Shown here: one piece after another, positions 10,330 through 20,927 of the stretch | Numbering within the stretch: the first letter of the stretch is position 1 | Layout of the letters: each line of letters opens with the position of its first letter | Assembly: GCA_013176395.1 (NCBI GenBank) | Contig: JABMLP010000014.1 | Location: forward strand, 1,178,001-1,242,000 | Reading direction: 5' to 3' | DNA from: Venturia oleaginea | Taxonomy: Eukaryota > Ascomycota > Dothideomycetes > Venturiales > Venturiaceae | Length of the DNA: 64,000 nt | The notes under the pieces: model-generated | Database searches by the model: none | What the model saw: the letters and a program-made list of their open reading frames with translations, nothing else | Told to the model about the DNA's origin: nothing | Position numbers and translations under genes: made by a program

Positions 10330-12762
10330 TCAGCCAGGCAGCTCGGCAATCTCCATATTAGGCAGTTCATGCCGATACTTTGATCTGTCCAAAGTCCTCG
10401 CATCCAACTCAACAGGAGCCACTCCTTCTCTCCCAGCCAATTCTACAGGACGAGGAAGTGAAGCCTCACCCATCTCATACGGCGCCCTCAAAATAGGTGG
10501 CTCAGTCGGCGGCCAAGGTTTCCCAGCAACGACGTCTTTTTCAGCCTGTTCGAGATAATCTTTCAATCGACCGGCCAGCTCTGTCCTCACAGTTTCTTTC
10601 CTCTGCGTCTCCGGTTGGTGAACTGAAACCGTATTGCGACCCTCCTCATTGAACGACATGCGTGCCGATTGGAAAGATCGCGTGCTGTATTGAGACTCTG
10701 TGACTTTGACACCGTATACGGAGCGAAGACTGAGCTTCCGGAATTTGATGGCGAAACAATCGTAGTAGGCAATATTGTCGTGTGTCTGCGATAGACGGAG
10801 TAAATATGCCGCACCCTGGACTTTCCACTCGATGGCATACGTATTGAGAGCATAGCGCACAGCTTCAATGAGCCATTTGAGTGGTTGTTTGGTAACGTAT
10901 GTGAGGCTTTTTGACGCTCCAAGACTGACAGATGTGATCGACGTTTCCATAAAATTCGACTTCGGACGACTCAGAATGGCTAGAAGAGTTGTTGAACTTC
11001 CATACTGGAAGAATGGATCTTGTGCAAAGGGCCAGGCTGTCTGGGAAACCAAGGGCTGAACAAGAAACCCTTCTGCTAGGGCTGTCGATTGCGGAATGCG
11101 ATTGAGTGACTGCACTCCTGATCCCGGTGTTGCTCGGAGCTGATCACTTGCGGTAAGCACCATCTGGAATTTGGCCGTCCCAGCCATGTTCGGAAGAATT
11201 GTTGTGTTATCGCGATTGGAATTCTCGAAAGAACTCTTGACGTCTCTCAAGGCGCCGGTCTTGTCGTTCAGGTATCTGAGTTCGACGAGAGCTCTTGTTC
11301 CGAAGTTGTTTAATGTCAAGGGGCCTCTCAACAGTAGCCCATGAATCACGAGGGCAAATGCGAGCGCAGCGCTACGCGGCTGGTTGATAACGATGCAGGT
11401 CTGACCCAGCCATCGAGCAGCAGCTATATCTCCATCGTCCATGGGAAGACCTTGGATGTAGACTCCTCGGAGAACAGATTCAAAGAACTCCTTAGCAAGC
11501 AGAAAGTCTCCCGCGAAACTGTAGCAGACTCCAAGTAGATGCCTTAGAATCCTGACATCCGGTTGAGCTGGCACGCCAGATATTTCAACAAATTCGCCTC
11601 GCTCCACAGTCTGGATCTGTTCTTCGAGATATTTCTGTACAAGATTCCACTCATGCCTGTTCCAATGATGTACGATTTGCTGGGCAGTCCATAATATATT
11701 TGTTTCCGGAACTTGCTCAATTGGTGATGGTGGTTCGTTAAATGAAGATGTTCTGTCCCATTGTAAAACCTCTCTAGAAACCTCCGGCCTCAGAGAAGGA
11801 TAGTCATTGTGCTGCGAATTGCGTGGAGCGTAGTAATCCGTTGAGGGTGGAACTAAAGCCATGGCATCTAAGGACGGCAAAGGTATCTTGGGCGGCAGTG
11901 GAGGAGGGGATAACGGCGGAGGCGTGCATACTGCCAATCGAGATTAGCATGTCGTCCTAAACGCATAAACCATGGCCATATCTCGCGATCATGGCTATAA
12001 AAGAAGATTGCCACATACCTTGCTCGACCGGAATCTTCCAGCTCTCCTCACCAGTTCCAGGACTTACAGGAATCTTCTCCGTGCCCAAGATCCCAGAATT
12101 AATAGCCTTCAAAATCCAATCCACGATGAAAACCCTATACTCTTTGATCACACTCTCTTGGATCCCATGGTTGCCCAGATCCCTGATGACCTGCTCCCAT
12201 CCTGAATCATTATCAATATCATCATGTGTGGCGATCGTACTCAACGACCCAACACTCGCAGTCTCATGTCTTCCTTTACTGATTTCGTCAGCCAACTGTT
12301 TCAAAGCTCTTTCAATCTGGGCTAGCGGGTCGTTCGTGAGGTTGTCATAAAAAGTTGAGATTAGAGTCATACTCGCTGGCAGTCTTGTCGCGATATCTAA
12401 TCCAACTGTTTGACCCCATCGAAGTCGATCCCACGTCATGCGCGCAGCAACGGGAAGGTCATTGTATCTATCCAAGAGTGTATCAAGGTCGCCAACAACT
12501 CCATTGCACTCATCAAGGACGGTAGCAAGCTCATCTTGCTGCGGCCGACTGAGTTGTCGAAAGATGATGGCATCTTCGATGTCCAGGAGGATGTTGGAGA
12601 GAGAGCGCATGTCGCGGGCATGCTCCCTGTATGTCCCGGTATTATCACGGCCTATCTTAATCAGCACCTCCACTACCTCCCCTCCGAGTATCACGACTTA
12701 CACCTCTTGGAAACCTCCAATGCCTTCGAGGCAGCCTGATGGACATCGCGTAGAGCAGTCAT
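10330..12762 (-). CDS. Conserved-looking fungal protein of unknown function, 3 exons
   Basis: Exons 12762-12702, 12651-12019 and 11930-10330 give 2295 nt, 764 aa. Introns are 50 and 88 nt with GTAAGT and GTATGT donors; joining exon 1 to exon 2 completes a Cys codon (VSKRC|RDNTG). The N-terminal ~240 residues are helical (YREHARDMRSLSNILLDIEDA, LDECNGVVGDLDTLLDRYN) and resemble the helical N-terminal domains of fungal STAND/NLR-type proteins, but no NACHT or NB-ARC domain follows. A Pro-rich joint (PPPLSPPPLPP) links to a second helical region with a TPR-like pair (RHLLGVCYSFAGDFLLAKEFFESVLRG). The C-terminus is Glu/Arg/Pro rich. No enzyme motif, signal peptide or membrane segment is seen. A scaffold or signalling role is only a guess. 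Confidence 0.8.
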
Positions 12763-13688
12763 TGTGCCCTCCTACAGCCCCAATGCCGCATGACGAAACA
12801 AAGTAAGCGCAGGCAAATACGGAGTGGGCACAACCACTACAACTGAAAAGGACGAGTCAAGTACAGCAACCAAACGTAGAACAAAGCAAGCTCAAGAAGG
12901 TGAGACAAAGAGGGGAAGACGAGGAGGAGGAACCCCAAGATCGAGATGGCACAGTGAAAGCCATCACATTCACAGCCACCACCGCCGACCGGTTTCAACA
13001 CTTCCCGTGTCTGATGTCGAGCTTATCCAACCCCACACTATAAATAGCTGACGATGCAGATCATCGACGGGTCCAACCACACCAGAATCGGCGAGAATTG
13101 GAACACGTAGGATTGATGGTTTTGTGGTTGTTAGAGACGAGGATGTGATATGAATGGGAGACGTGAAGAAGGAGGAAGGCTATCGTAATTGCTGGTTGAG
13201 CTGTGGATGAGGTAATTTGGTGAGTTGTTGTCAAAGGAATTTAGAGCCTGCAGTCAATATTGTTGGTGAAATGGAAGGGTGAGAATATGTATTTGACTGT
13301 GGCATCGAAGTTTGCCCAGATGAGTAAGGGTCCTATTTAAAGGTAAGAGCACACGAGCATGACATTCGACTTCAAGAGAAGCAGTCAGATCATGAGTTGA
13401 AAGCATTGCAGAAGTGACCAATGAACAAGAAACTTTCTATGGATATCCTAAATGCAAATGCAAGCAATGCAGGACCCCTGAGTCCAACCAACGCTTTCTT
13501 TCGCCAGCCATCCGTCTATAGATCCGTCATCCAATCGTGCCGCAAACAGACAATACAACAAGAACAAGCAAAGTAAAGCAACACAATCATGATCAAATTT
13601 TTTGGATTGAATAAATGCTATGTAGATGAGTCTTAAACTCAGATCATAACAAAGAAGTGAAAACGCTCATTGCAAATGTTGAGAGATT
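12763..13688. other. Intergenic, 0.9 kb
   Basis: Separates the start of the 764-aa protein from the 3' end of the monooxygenase. Contains A-rich and GAGG-rich tracts (e.g. 12889-12930) and nothing that supports a gene. Confidence 0.4.
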
Positions 13689-15514
13689 CTAGTAGTTTCT
13701 GATGATTGGCTTGGGACCACGCTTGACCTTGGCCATGGTTGTTGCCTTTGCCTCTGCACTGGCTGTGACGGTCATGGTGACAACATTAGTGACGGTGCTG
13801 TAGACAATTGAAGGGACAGCACAGCTTGAGACCGCGGCCTTCGCGACACCGTATGCCGTCACCGAAGGAGTCTCAGGAGTCGCAGGTGTCTCAGGAGTTG
13901 CAGGTGTCTCAGGAGTTGCAGGTGCCGAGGGAGTTGCTGGTGTCGAGGGAGTTGCTGGTGTCGAGGGAGTTGCTGGGACTGCAGGCACTGCTGGGGCAGC
14001 CGGTGCAGAGACGGCAGCTGGGGAAGAAGCGGCAGCTGGCGAGGAGGCTGCGGCAGCCTGGGCGTTGGTGGAAGATTTAGCAGCGGACGAGCTTGGTGCA
14101 GCGTAGTCGGAAGCCTGGGCGTTGGTGGATGATTTGGCAGCGGATGAGCTTGGTGCAGCGTAGTCGGAGGCCTCGGCAATTGGTGTAGTGCTTGATGCAG
14201 CGGCCTTGGAAGTGGCAGCAGAATAAGTCGAAGCCGCGGCAGAGGTGGAAACTGGAGCGACAGTGCTCGAGGCAGCAGCAGTGGAAGAAGGAGCAGGCTT
14301 GTACGCGGCGGTAGCTTTAACTGAACCGGCGTTGCCACCGTTGGTAGGACCAAGAGGTGCCGGAATGTCGATCGTCTTCTTCTTTGGAGTGAGCACCTTG
14401 TTCTTCATGGATGGAACGCTGTAGTCGTTGGCTGTGCATCGGCTGTTGAGATCCTCACACTTGGCCTCCCAGAGCTTGCAGTCCAAGTTACCCGTTGCTG
14501 GAGCAGTCTTGGTGTCGTAGCATGGGTCGACTTGTGCCCAACAAGCCTTGCTCGCTGCCCAACAGCTTGTGTCGTCCGAGTAGTCAGCGACTTCGTAACC
14601 GCACCAGTTGCTGCCAACCTCCAAAAGACATCCAGATGGGATAGCGCCCTTGGTGAGCTTTGCGTCAACAGCAGTACCGCTGGCTGTGAAATTAGCGACT
14701 GGTGGACCTGGCAATGGGTAGGGCAATGTCATTGGCTCATTCCAGACGTTGAAGCTGTCAGAAGCATCCGTCCTGCTGACGTGGCCGGGGATTGAGACGG
14801 TGGATTCGGGGACAAGGTTGCCGGAAGACTGGAGGAGGATTTGAGCGCAACCAGCATAGTACTCAGGGCGGCCTTCTGCTGCAAAGTGAAGAGCCGTTGC
14901 CTCTCCGCGGATGAGGTATTCTCCACCGACGAGACCTAGGTGGTGGTTAGTCAAGCTTCGGTGAGTAATGATGTACTAGCTAGTACATACCTGTCGGGAT
15001 GGTGAAAGTCATGTCGCCCTTGCTAGCGATGAGGCTCATTGTGCACCAGTCATCAGTGTAACCCTTGTCCCATAGCTTGAACCAGCCATCGCCAGTAGCA
15101 GTATCAGTCATAGCGGAGTCGACCTTCTTCATGTAGACAGCACAAGGACCTTTGTGTTCAATGGGGATAACGCCGGCACCTGGTTGGTTGGCATTTTGGC
15201 GCCATTCGAGAGTGACAGTAGCACCATCCTTGACTTCACAAGTACGGCCGACTCCTTTGGTACCGCCAAATCCTATCATGGCGTTAAGAAAGTAGTTTGA
15301 GATGGCGGATTAAAAGACAATTACCACAAGCCATGTCAGAGCTGGTAAGATCCCTGATGGGGTCACTCCATGTGTCCCAATCGGGGTTCATACGAACACA
15401 AATTCCGTCTCCCTGATCAGCACCGTTGACGTAGAAGTTGGTCATGCCCATATGGGCCTTGGCGACCTGGAGAAGAGACAAGCCCATAAGGGCATTCTTG
15501 GTGGTGAAACGCAT
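13689..15514 (-). CDS. AA9-like lytic polysaccharide monooxygenase with long Ala/Ser/Pro-rich tail, 3 exons
   Basis: Exons 15514-15325, 15272-14991 and 14935-13689 give 1719 nt, 572 aa. A signal peptide of 20 residues ends AKA, so the mature protein starts with His (HMGMTNFYVNG), the N-terminal copper-binding His of LPMOs. The second His lies in EATALHFAAEG (about residue 174) and the axial Tyr in PEYYAGC (about 184), the AA9 pattern ALHxA...YxxC, although AA9 enzymes usually have Gln where this has Glu. A Cys-rich segment follows (~residues 240-300: GSNWCGYEVADYSDDTSCW, KLWEAKCEDLNSRC). After it come ~250 residues of low-complexity Ala/Ser/Thr/Pro, partly in exact repeats, ending VKRGPKPIIRNY. 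The enzyme would act outside the cell on cellulose or related glucans. The tail may hold it at the wall or space the domains (inference). Confidence 0.85.
13866..13984 (-). repeat. 18-nt coding tandem repeat (ETPATP / STPATP)
   Basis: Within the LPMO tail, an 18-nt unit of the type GGAGTTGCAGGTGTCTCA recurs about six times with small changes, coding for six-residue ETPATP/STPATP units. Copy number probably varies between strains, as in other fungal surface proteins. Confidence 0.8.
14056..14170 (-). repeat. 57-nt coding duplication in the LPMO tail
   Basis: Two adjacent near-identical 57-nt units each encode the 19-residue block ASDYAAPSSSAAKSSTNAQ. The few differences are silent. Confidence 0.8.
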
Positions 15515-16999
15515 AATGTCGATTTGAGATGTTCTTGGCTTGGTTGCTGAAGAGCTGAAAATTCACGACGCTCAGCGACGAGGTAGAGTATCGGCACGGA
15601 AAAGAGTGTGATGTGTTGTCCTGTGGGGTTTACAGCTCAGCTGTAATTTTGGTAAGGATCGTGGTGATTGAAAAGGAGTGAATGTAGGACAAGCCAAAAG
15701 AGAGAAAGGCCGGCCTGGAGATATGGTTGGGACAATGAAGGTACTGGATGGCAGAAGAAACAACACTCGGCAACAAGACCTTTTTGTACAAAGGAAAACG
15801 CTTCAACTGAACCTGGAATGGGCAGAAGATAAGCAACAGCCCCTTTGACCAGAGCTACAGGATTGCGAGCGGGATCCGTCAATCTTAACTAGCTGCAGCC
15901 CGTCTGTCGTGCCTCTGTATTACCCACTTTATCTTTAATCCAGGCTCAAAAGCCAGAAGAGCCTTGTACGCCCATCGGGATACAGCAGCAGACGTCTGCA
16001 TTCTGGACTCGACAGCATGTCCCGACGCGCTCACTTTCTACAAGGTGAAACGAACCGTCCTGGGTGCTTGTGATGAGGCATCCTGGAGTCAGCTCATCGT
16101 AGGGCAGACATGGACAGCCACCAACGATGGCAGAGGCGCGCGCGCTGGGATGAGATGATCATCACCAGGTTTAGAACGGCGGGATCGTCTAACCATTCCA
16201 TGATGGTTTGCGAATCTCCGCTTCGGGATCCTCATCTCGGCGAGGTATGCGCAACTTTCGACATGGCAACGATTCTTCGTGGAGCAAGGAGAAAGGAAAG
16301 AAGAAAGTGGCCCTCACCAGCGCCTCGCTTGTCAACGTGCGGCCTTGTTTCAACCCACGGCCTAATCCGTAGCGCTGGGAAACGAAACATTAGCAGCCTT
16401 GGCCGCAGAAGATGGACAATCTACCATGTACATTATCCGGCAGATCCTTGGACTCGTCAAATGGAGGTACCGTCGCTCGTGGAATTTGAAACCCATCTCC
16501 TCTCCTTGCATGTCCATGATCATCCGCTTTGTGATATACCCAGCTGCATCCTTGGCCACAGTGGTGGAAATGAAATCCATTTTCATTGCTATCCCGTTGC
16601 ACAAGCAATGCCAATCGCGAATACAAGCTTTTTCGATAGGAGGCTCCGTAAGTGTCGGTACCGACAAGTGAGGCCCGGCGATTCGGAATAGATCGAAGGA
16701 CTTAGATTCTCTCTACTAACGTCCATGTCGATAAGATTCTGGCGACTTCGATATATGTTTCAGCCAGAATTTATCGATACCGTTCTCAAGGTACACATGA
16801 TTGATTCAGTTCAGCCGCAACTCGAGGTGCGATGAATTGGAGAAGCCACTGTACTACCTAGACCGTGTCCACCCAATCAGCGACCTTACACCATTTCCAC
16901 TTCGCAAGAGTCGGCAGCTTTTCTAGGCTCGCAATTATCAACAACACAATTGAATGAGATTCTATGATCCGTCGGGTCGCTGACCTCAAACTTGGCACT
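15515..16999. other. Gene-less 1.5 kb between the LPMO and the mobile-element zone
   Basis: The first 400 bases are the LPMO promoter side. From about 16110 the open frames are short and conflict on the two strands; none has a recognisable domain. The 5' part of the P450 relic may start in the second half, but I could not follow it there. Confidence 0.4.
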
Positions 17000-18130
17000 C
17001 GACATCTGCAACAGGAGGAAATTTTTGCTCAACTATTTTCCTTCCCCTGCATCATCGTTATCGTTGCCGATGCACGGACATTTCCGAATACCTATGCTTC
17101 CAGGAGAGCAAAGGAATTCGATGGATCGAGCACCTTTTTCCGATCCCGAATGCATCTCTGCAAAGCGCTTATAGGGCGTTACTGACTGACACTATGACGA
17201 ACGAGTTTCTTCATGAGGTAAGTAATAAATAGTCGGGCTGGCTCATGCTGACATGTTGAGATAGGTCACAGCGCCTTAGCCAAACGAGAAGGCAGTTGAA
17301 ATGCTGGAACTTTTGGAGAAAAAAATGAACTTGGCCGAGAATCACCCCTTCGCCATTGAGAACGAAATATCCAACTTCGCCCTTGATATAATTTGGGTCG
17401 CCTCGGTAGGCTCAGAAGTCAAGGTCACGAAAACACAGCTTTACCACCTAGCGAAGATGTCTTCAACGCGTCGGCCCAACGAACCCGAAGGACCAGTTAA
17501 GTTCCCTTACACAGCTGTCCCTCATAACATAATCGCCATCTGTATAGTCGTCGGATTATAAAAGTCAGCGTCACATCACCTCTTCCAACCTACATATTAG
17601 GTCTTCTTCAAACTCCCCCGTATCCACCGCGCCTTCACTTAATCCGCGTGGAACACCGCAACCCGGATAACGGTTCTAAAGATAAACTCTGGGATTTTGC
17701 TCGCGGGTCACGAGACTACGAGTATAACGATGCATTAGGTTCTGAAAATATTAACGAATCATTAGGATACGCAACGGAAGATCCGCGAGGCGATTTACTC
17801 AGCATGTCCCTCAGCCCAAGGCCGATCACCAAATATCCTCCGAAGCGTTGGCGCAAAGATGCCCTATTTCGATGCCGTCGTGGAAAAATTGCTGCGTTGC
17901 GGGCACCGTATCGAATCAAGCCCGAAAAGCTTTCGTCGATGCAGATCTACTTAGCTACCGTATACCCAAAGATGCAAATGCATTGTTCCTAACCGATAGA
18001 CCTACATCCATCATCCGAGCCATTATAGGAATCGAAGCATCGTCAAGGAACAAAAGGAGCCAAACTCTAAGAGAAGAGTGGAATAGACCGGATCTAGAGA
18101 TCTTTCAAAGCTAGTTCCTAAAAGATGGTA
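17000..18130 (+). pseudogene. Cytochrome P450 relic with stops and frameshifts
   Basis: Scattered frames spell P450 pieces in the right order. Near 17170 is YRALLTDTMTNEFLHE, followed by a preserved 47-nt intron (17218-17264, GTAAGT...TAG). Then come AVEMLELLEKKMNLAENHPF and ISNFALDIIWVASVGSE, the I-helix oxygen-binding motif AGHETTS at 17703-17723, and MPYFDAVVEKLLRCGH (~17860). Near 18080 is the LREEWNRPDLEIF segment that precedes the PERW motif. The heme Cys region is missing. Right after the I-helix, two in-frame TAG codons (17736 and 17763) stand where Trp and Gln are expected, both explained by C-to-T or G-to-A changes at CpA/TpG, as in RIP. An LTR begins 17 bases beyond the last match. 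Non-functional. Confidence 0.8.
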
Positions 18131-18146
18131 TGTAAATGAAGCTATG

Positions 18147-18629
18147 TGTTACGGAGAACTCGTTTCTCAACACAGTTGATTATGTCAAGACCTTCTTGAC
18201 ACCTGTGTTCTCTTGTTCTGGTCCGCGGGTTTGGGGTAAAGGCAATATCAGTCTGGAAGTACTTACCTTATGTACCTTCCCTTGCTCAGGTTCTTTGGAG
18301 GCTCACTAGATCCTAGCCGTCCGATGTATCTCCCAATTCAATTGTCGTCTAACCGATTTGATCCTCAGATCAATCCTGAACGCTTGTCGGTTAGTGTGAA
18401 CGTTAGGGGTGGGCTTGCTTCGTATGCATATGACTTGTGCTTGATTGTATCTAAGTAAAAGGTCGTTACTGTAGTAGGTTGAAGAAGCTCCTATGTGAGA
18501 AACATAACATGAGATAACCACACCGAGAGAAAGGAAAGTCTGTCCAACGTCCTCCCTATATACCGTTCTGGTTCTGGGTGCCAAGGTGCATTCCCACACC
18601 TCTTGACTCTTCCCACACTTCCCACACTG
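18147..18629 (+). mobile_element. Truncated solo LTR (TGTTACGG family)
   Basis: About 480 bp nearly identical to the first part of the complete 667-bp LTR at 59461-60127. It starts TGTTACGG, as that copy does, and stops inside the unit at CCCACACTG, where repeat R begins. The 3' third is missing, and no target-site duplication remains. Confidence 0.85.
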
Positions 18630-18676
18630 ATTGATTGATTGATTGATTTTATCCTACTCGGTTGCAGCCGCTTAAT
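18630..18676 (+). repeat. Repeat R, copy 1, left piece
   Basis: GATTGATTGATT...CCTACTCGGTTGC...CTTAAT matches the reverse complement of about 43987-44030. The other half of this copy is at 24957-25217; the two halves are split by the tyrosine-recombinase retrotransposon. Confidence 0.75.
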
Positions 18677-18792
18677 GCTAGTGTCTATCTGGTGGAGCAA
18701 GGGCCTCGTCCGACCAAGCGACAACAACAACATGGCGATCTCGCATATCGCACGACTTCTGAGCCCTCTGAGGCTCGTCTTGTATCTAGATT
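18675..18792 (+). repeat. Split direct repeat A1 (118 bp)
   Basis: Starts ATGCTAGTGTCTATC and ends GTATCTAGATT; repeated at 24561-24678 with no difference noticed. Confidence 0.9.
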
Positions 18793-19057
18793 GTTGTTGT
18801 AGGACTCGTCCTTCATCCCGATATTCTCCTTATCGTCCTACGAGTCTTTCCCGCCGCTGCGCGCGCCGCGCTTAGCCGTTCACCGCTTCTCGACAGACTT
18901 TTCAAGTACACCGCTGGCCTCGACGACGTCTTGGGCATCGTTATATTGCACCAGCATCAGAAATCCCTTCCAAAGAGCTCCTTGGCATCTCTAGGGCTCT
19001 GTACTTATTAACAGAGCTGACCTGCTAACGATTTTAAATAGTTATACCGCTTTCTTT

Positions 19058-19491
19058 ATGCCTCCGAAGAAGGATATCACCGCGTCGGTTCCTATCAACT
19101 TATCCCTACCACCGGGTCACTCTACTCGCTCCTCTCGTACCCGATCCCCCTCTATTGTCTTCGAGACCCAGAGGTCATCTTCACGGTCGCGATCAACAAT
19201 GCCCAGGCCGCTGAGGCTCGCGCCGTAGAGGCTCACAGGCTAAGGATGGACCGCGAAAAGGAGGAGCGCGACCTCCAGATGCAGGTCAAACGCGAAGAAG
19301 CGGCGGCGCGCCTTGCAAAAATTAGGGAGGGCTCTTTACTAGAACTACCGCATGGCACCAGTCGTCCGGGGGCGACTGAGCCGGATAACAGTACGGACTC
19401 ACGTACGGCGCCTCCATCGGGATCCGCGAGCCTCATACGATTCGCGTACGCGGCGTTTCGAACAACTACTTCTCCGACGAGGCGACCGTAG
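19058..19491 (+). pseudogene. Gag-like ORF1 of the YR retrotransposon, frameshifted
   Basis: An ATG at 19058 (MPPKKDITASV) follows a likely leader intron end (GCTAACGATTTTAAATAG). The frame breaks near 19150-19165. The second frame runs to 19491 with a charged, coiled-coil-like stretch (RMDREKEERDLQMQVKREEA) and a Ser/Thr/Pro region. It overlaps the start of the RT frame by about 100 bases, so RT may be made by frameshifting. No zinc knuckle is seen. Assignment as Gag rests on position only. Confidence 0.5.
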
Positions 19492-20918
19492 CCGAAGCTA
19501 CGGGCTACGTTGCGAAGGAGCTGGCCGCCGGCCGATTGGCTATCTCTACAGACCCGGGCCTGTTTATCGCTCCTCTTGGGATGGTCCCAAAACAAGACGG
19601 AACCTTACGCCGGATCCACGACCTCTCTTGGCCGCCCCAAACTTCAGTCAACGACGCCATTCCACGCGTGTTTGGCAAGCTACAGTACACCAGAGTCGAC
19701 AGAATTGTTCAGCACGTCCTTCGTACAGGCCGGGGCTGTCTTCTGATGAAACGCGACATTGCGCACGCTTTTCGCAACATCCCTGTGGATCTCATTTCGT
19801 CCCGGTATCTTGGGTTTTGCCTCAACGGCGTCAATTATCAAGAACTCTGCCTCCCTTTCGGTCTCAGGACTGCGCCATTTATCTTCAATCTCTTTGCGGA
19901 AGGTCTCCATTGGGCTCTCGACGAGCAGGCCGGCACGCGCAGTATCCCTACCGCGATCGAGCACTACCTTGATGATTTTATGTTTGTGTGTACGTCTCAA
20001 GAAATTTCGGACCGCGTTTCGGAACTCTGGATCAAGACCACCGATCGACTTGGGATTCCTCGCAAGGATGCCAAAGACGTGGTCGGCACGGCCGTCGAGA
20101 TATTAGGTCTTCTGGTTGATACGGTACGCTTGGAACTGCGTCTCTCCGACGAGAAGAGAGATTCTTTGATCCAGGCTATCCGTGATCACCTCTCCGAGAC
20201 AAGGCCGCGGCTCCGGGATACGAAGTCCCTCGCCGGGCGGCTCAGTTGGGCCAGTGCCGTCATCCGCCTTGGCCGGGTTTACACTCGATCGATCTGGGAC
20301 TACCTGAGCGGAGCATACGGAGAAGTCAATCGGCACTTTCGCCGAGCCCTGACTAGCGGTGTACGAGACGACCTTCTCTGGTGGCTCCATGCGCTCGAGC
20401 TAACCAACGGGGTCTACTTCTTCGATTATCGAAAGCGCCGTTGTTTCCACCTTTTCACTGATGCCTCCGGACAACAAAGCCTCGGCGGCTTCTTTTTCGA
20501 GTCCTCTGAGACCGATGTCTCTTGGGGGGATTACACCAATAGTATCGCAATCGAGCATGCTTTTATTGCTGAACCGTCCAATCGTTCGGCGTTTATCAAC
20601 CCTAAGGAGATGGAGGCTGTTGCCGTCGCATTCCTCCGTTGGGGACCGTCTCTCTGGGCACATAATCGGGTCGTTATCCACTGTGACAACTCTACGGCCG
20701 TGGCCGGGTTGACGAAGGAGGCTGTTCGTGGTGAGAGCAACACCCATCTCCGCACTATTGTTACTCAGGCCGCTGCCTGCGATATTGTTATCGAAGCCCG
20801 CTGGCTTCCATCTACGGCTAACGGCCTGGCCGATGCCCTCTCTCGAGTCCAGTTTGATCGTATCGCCTGGCTCTGCCCCCAATGGGGCTCACCGCTTTCG
20901 ATCTCACAGTTCCGCTGA
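19386..20918 (+). CDS. Reverse transcriptase / RNase H of the DIRS-like element
   Basis: The open frame runs from just after a stop at about 19384 to the TGA at 20916-20918, with no good ATG near its start; it overlaps ORF1. RT motifs in order: IAPLGMVPKQDGTLRRIHDLS, MKRDIAHAFRNIPV, LPFGLRTAPFIFN, and the catalytic YLDDF at 19965-19979. The RNase H-like part follows: FTDASGQQSLGG, NPKEMEAVA, HCDNSTAV and a closing LADALSR. This RT with a DIRS-type RNase H and no downstream DDE integrase groups with tyrosine-recombinase retrotransposons. It copies the element RNA into DNA. Whether it is active is unknown, but no internal stop is present. Confidence 0.85.
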
Positions 20919-20927
20919 ACTATTGTT

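Noticed and set aside
13859..14353. Leu/Pro-rich frame opposite and out of phase with the LPMO tail
   Set aside because: Shadow of the repetitive GC-rich coding sequence; the spliced LPMO frame explains the region.
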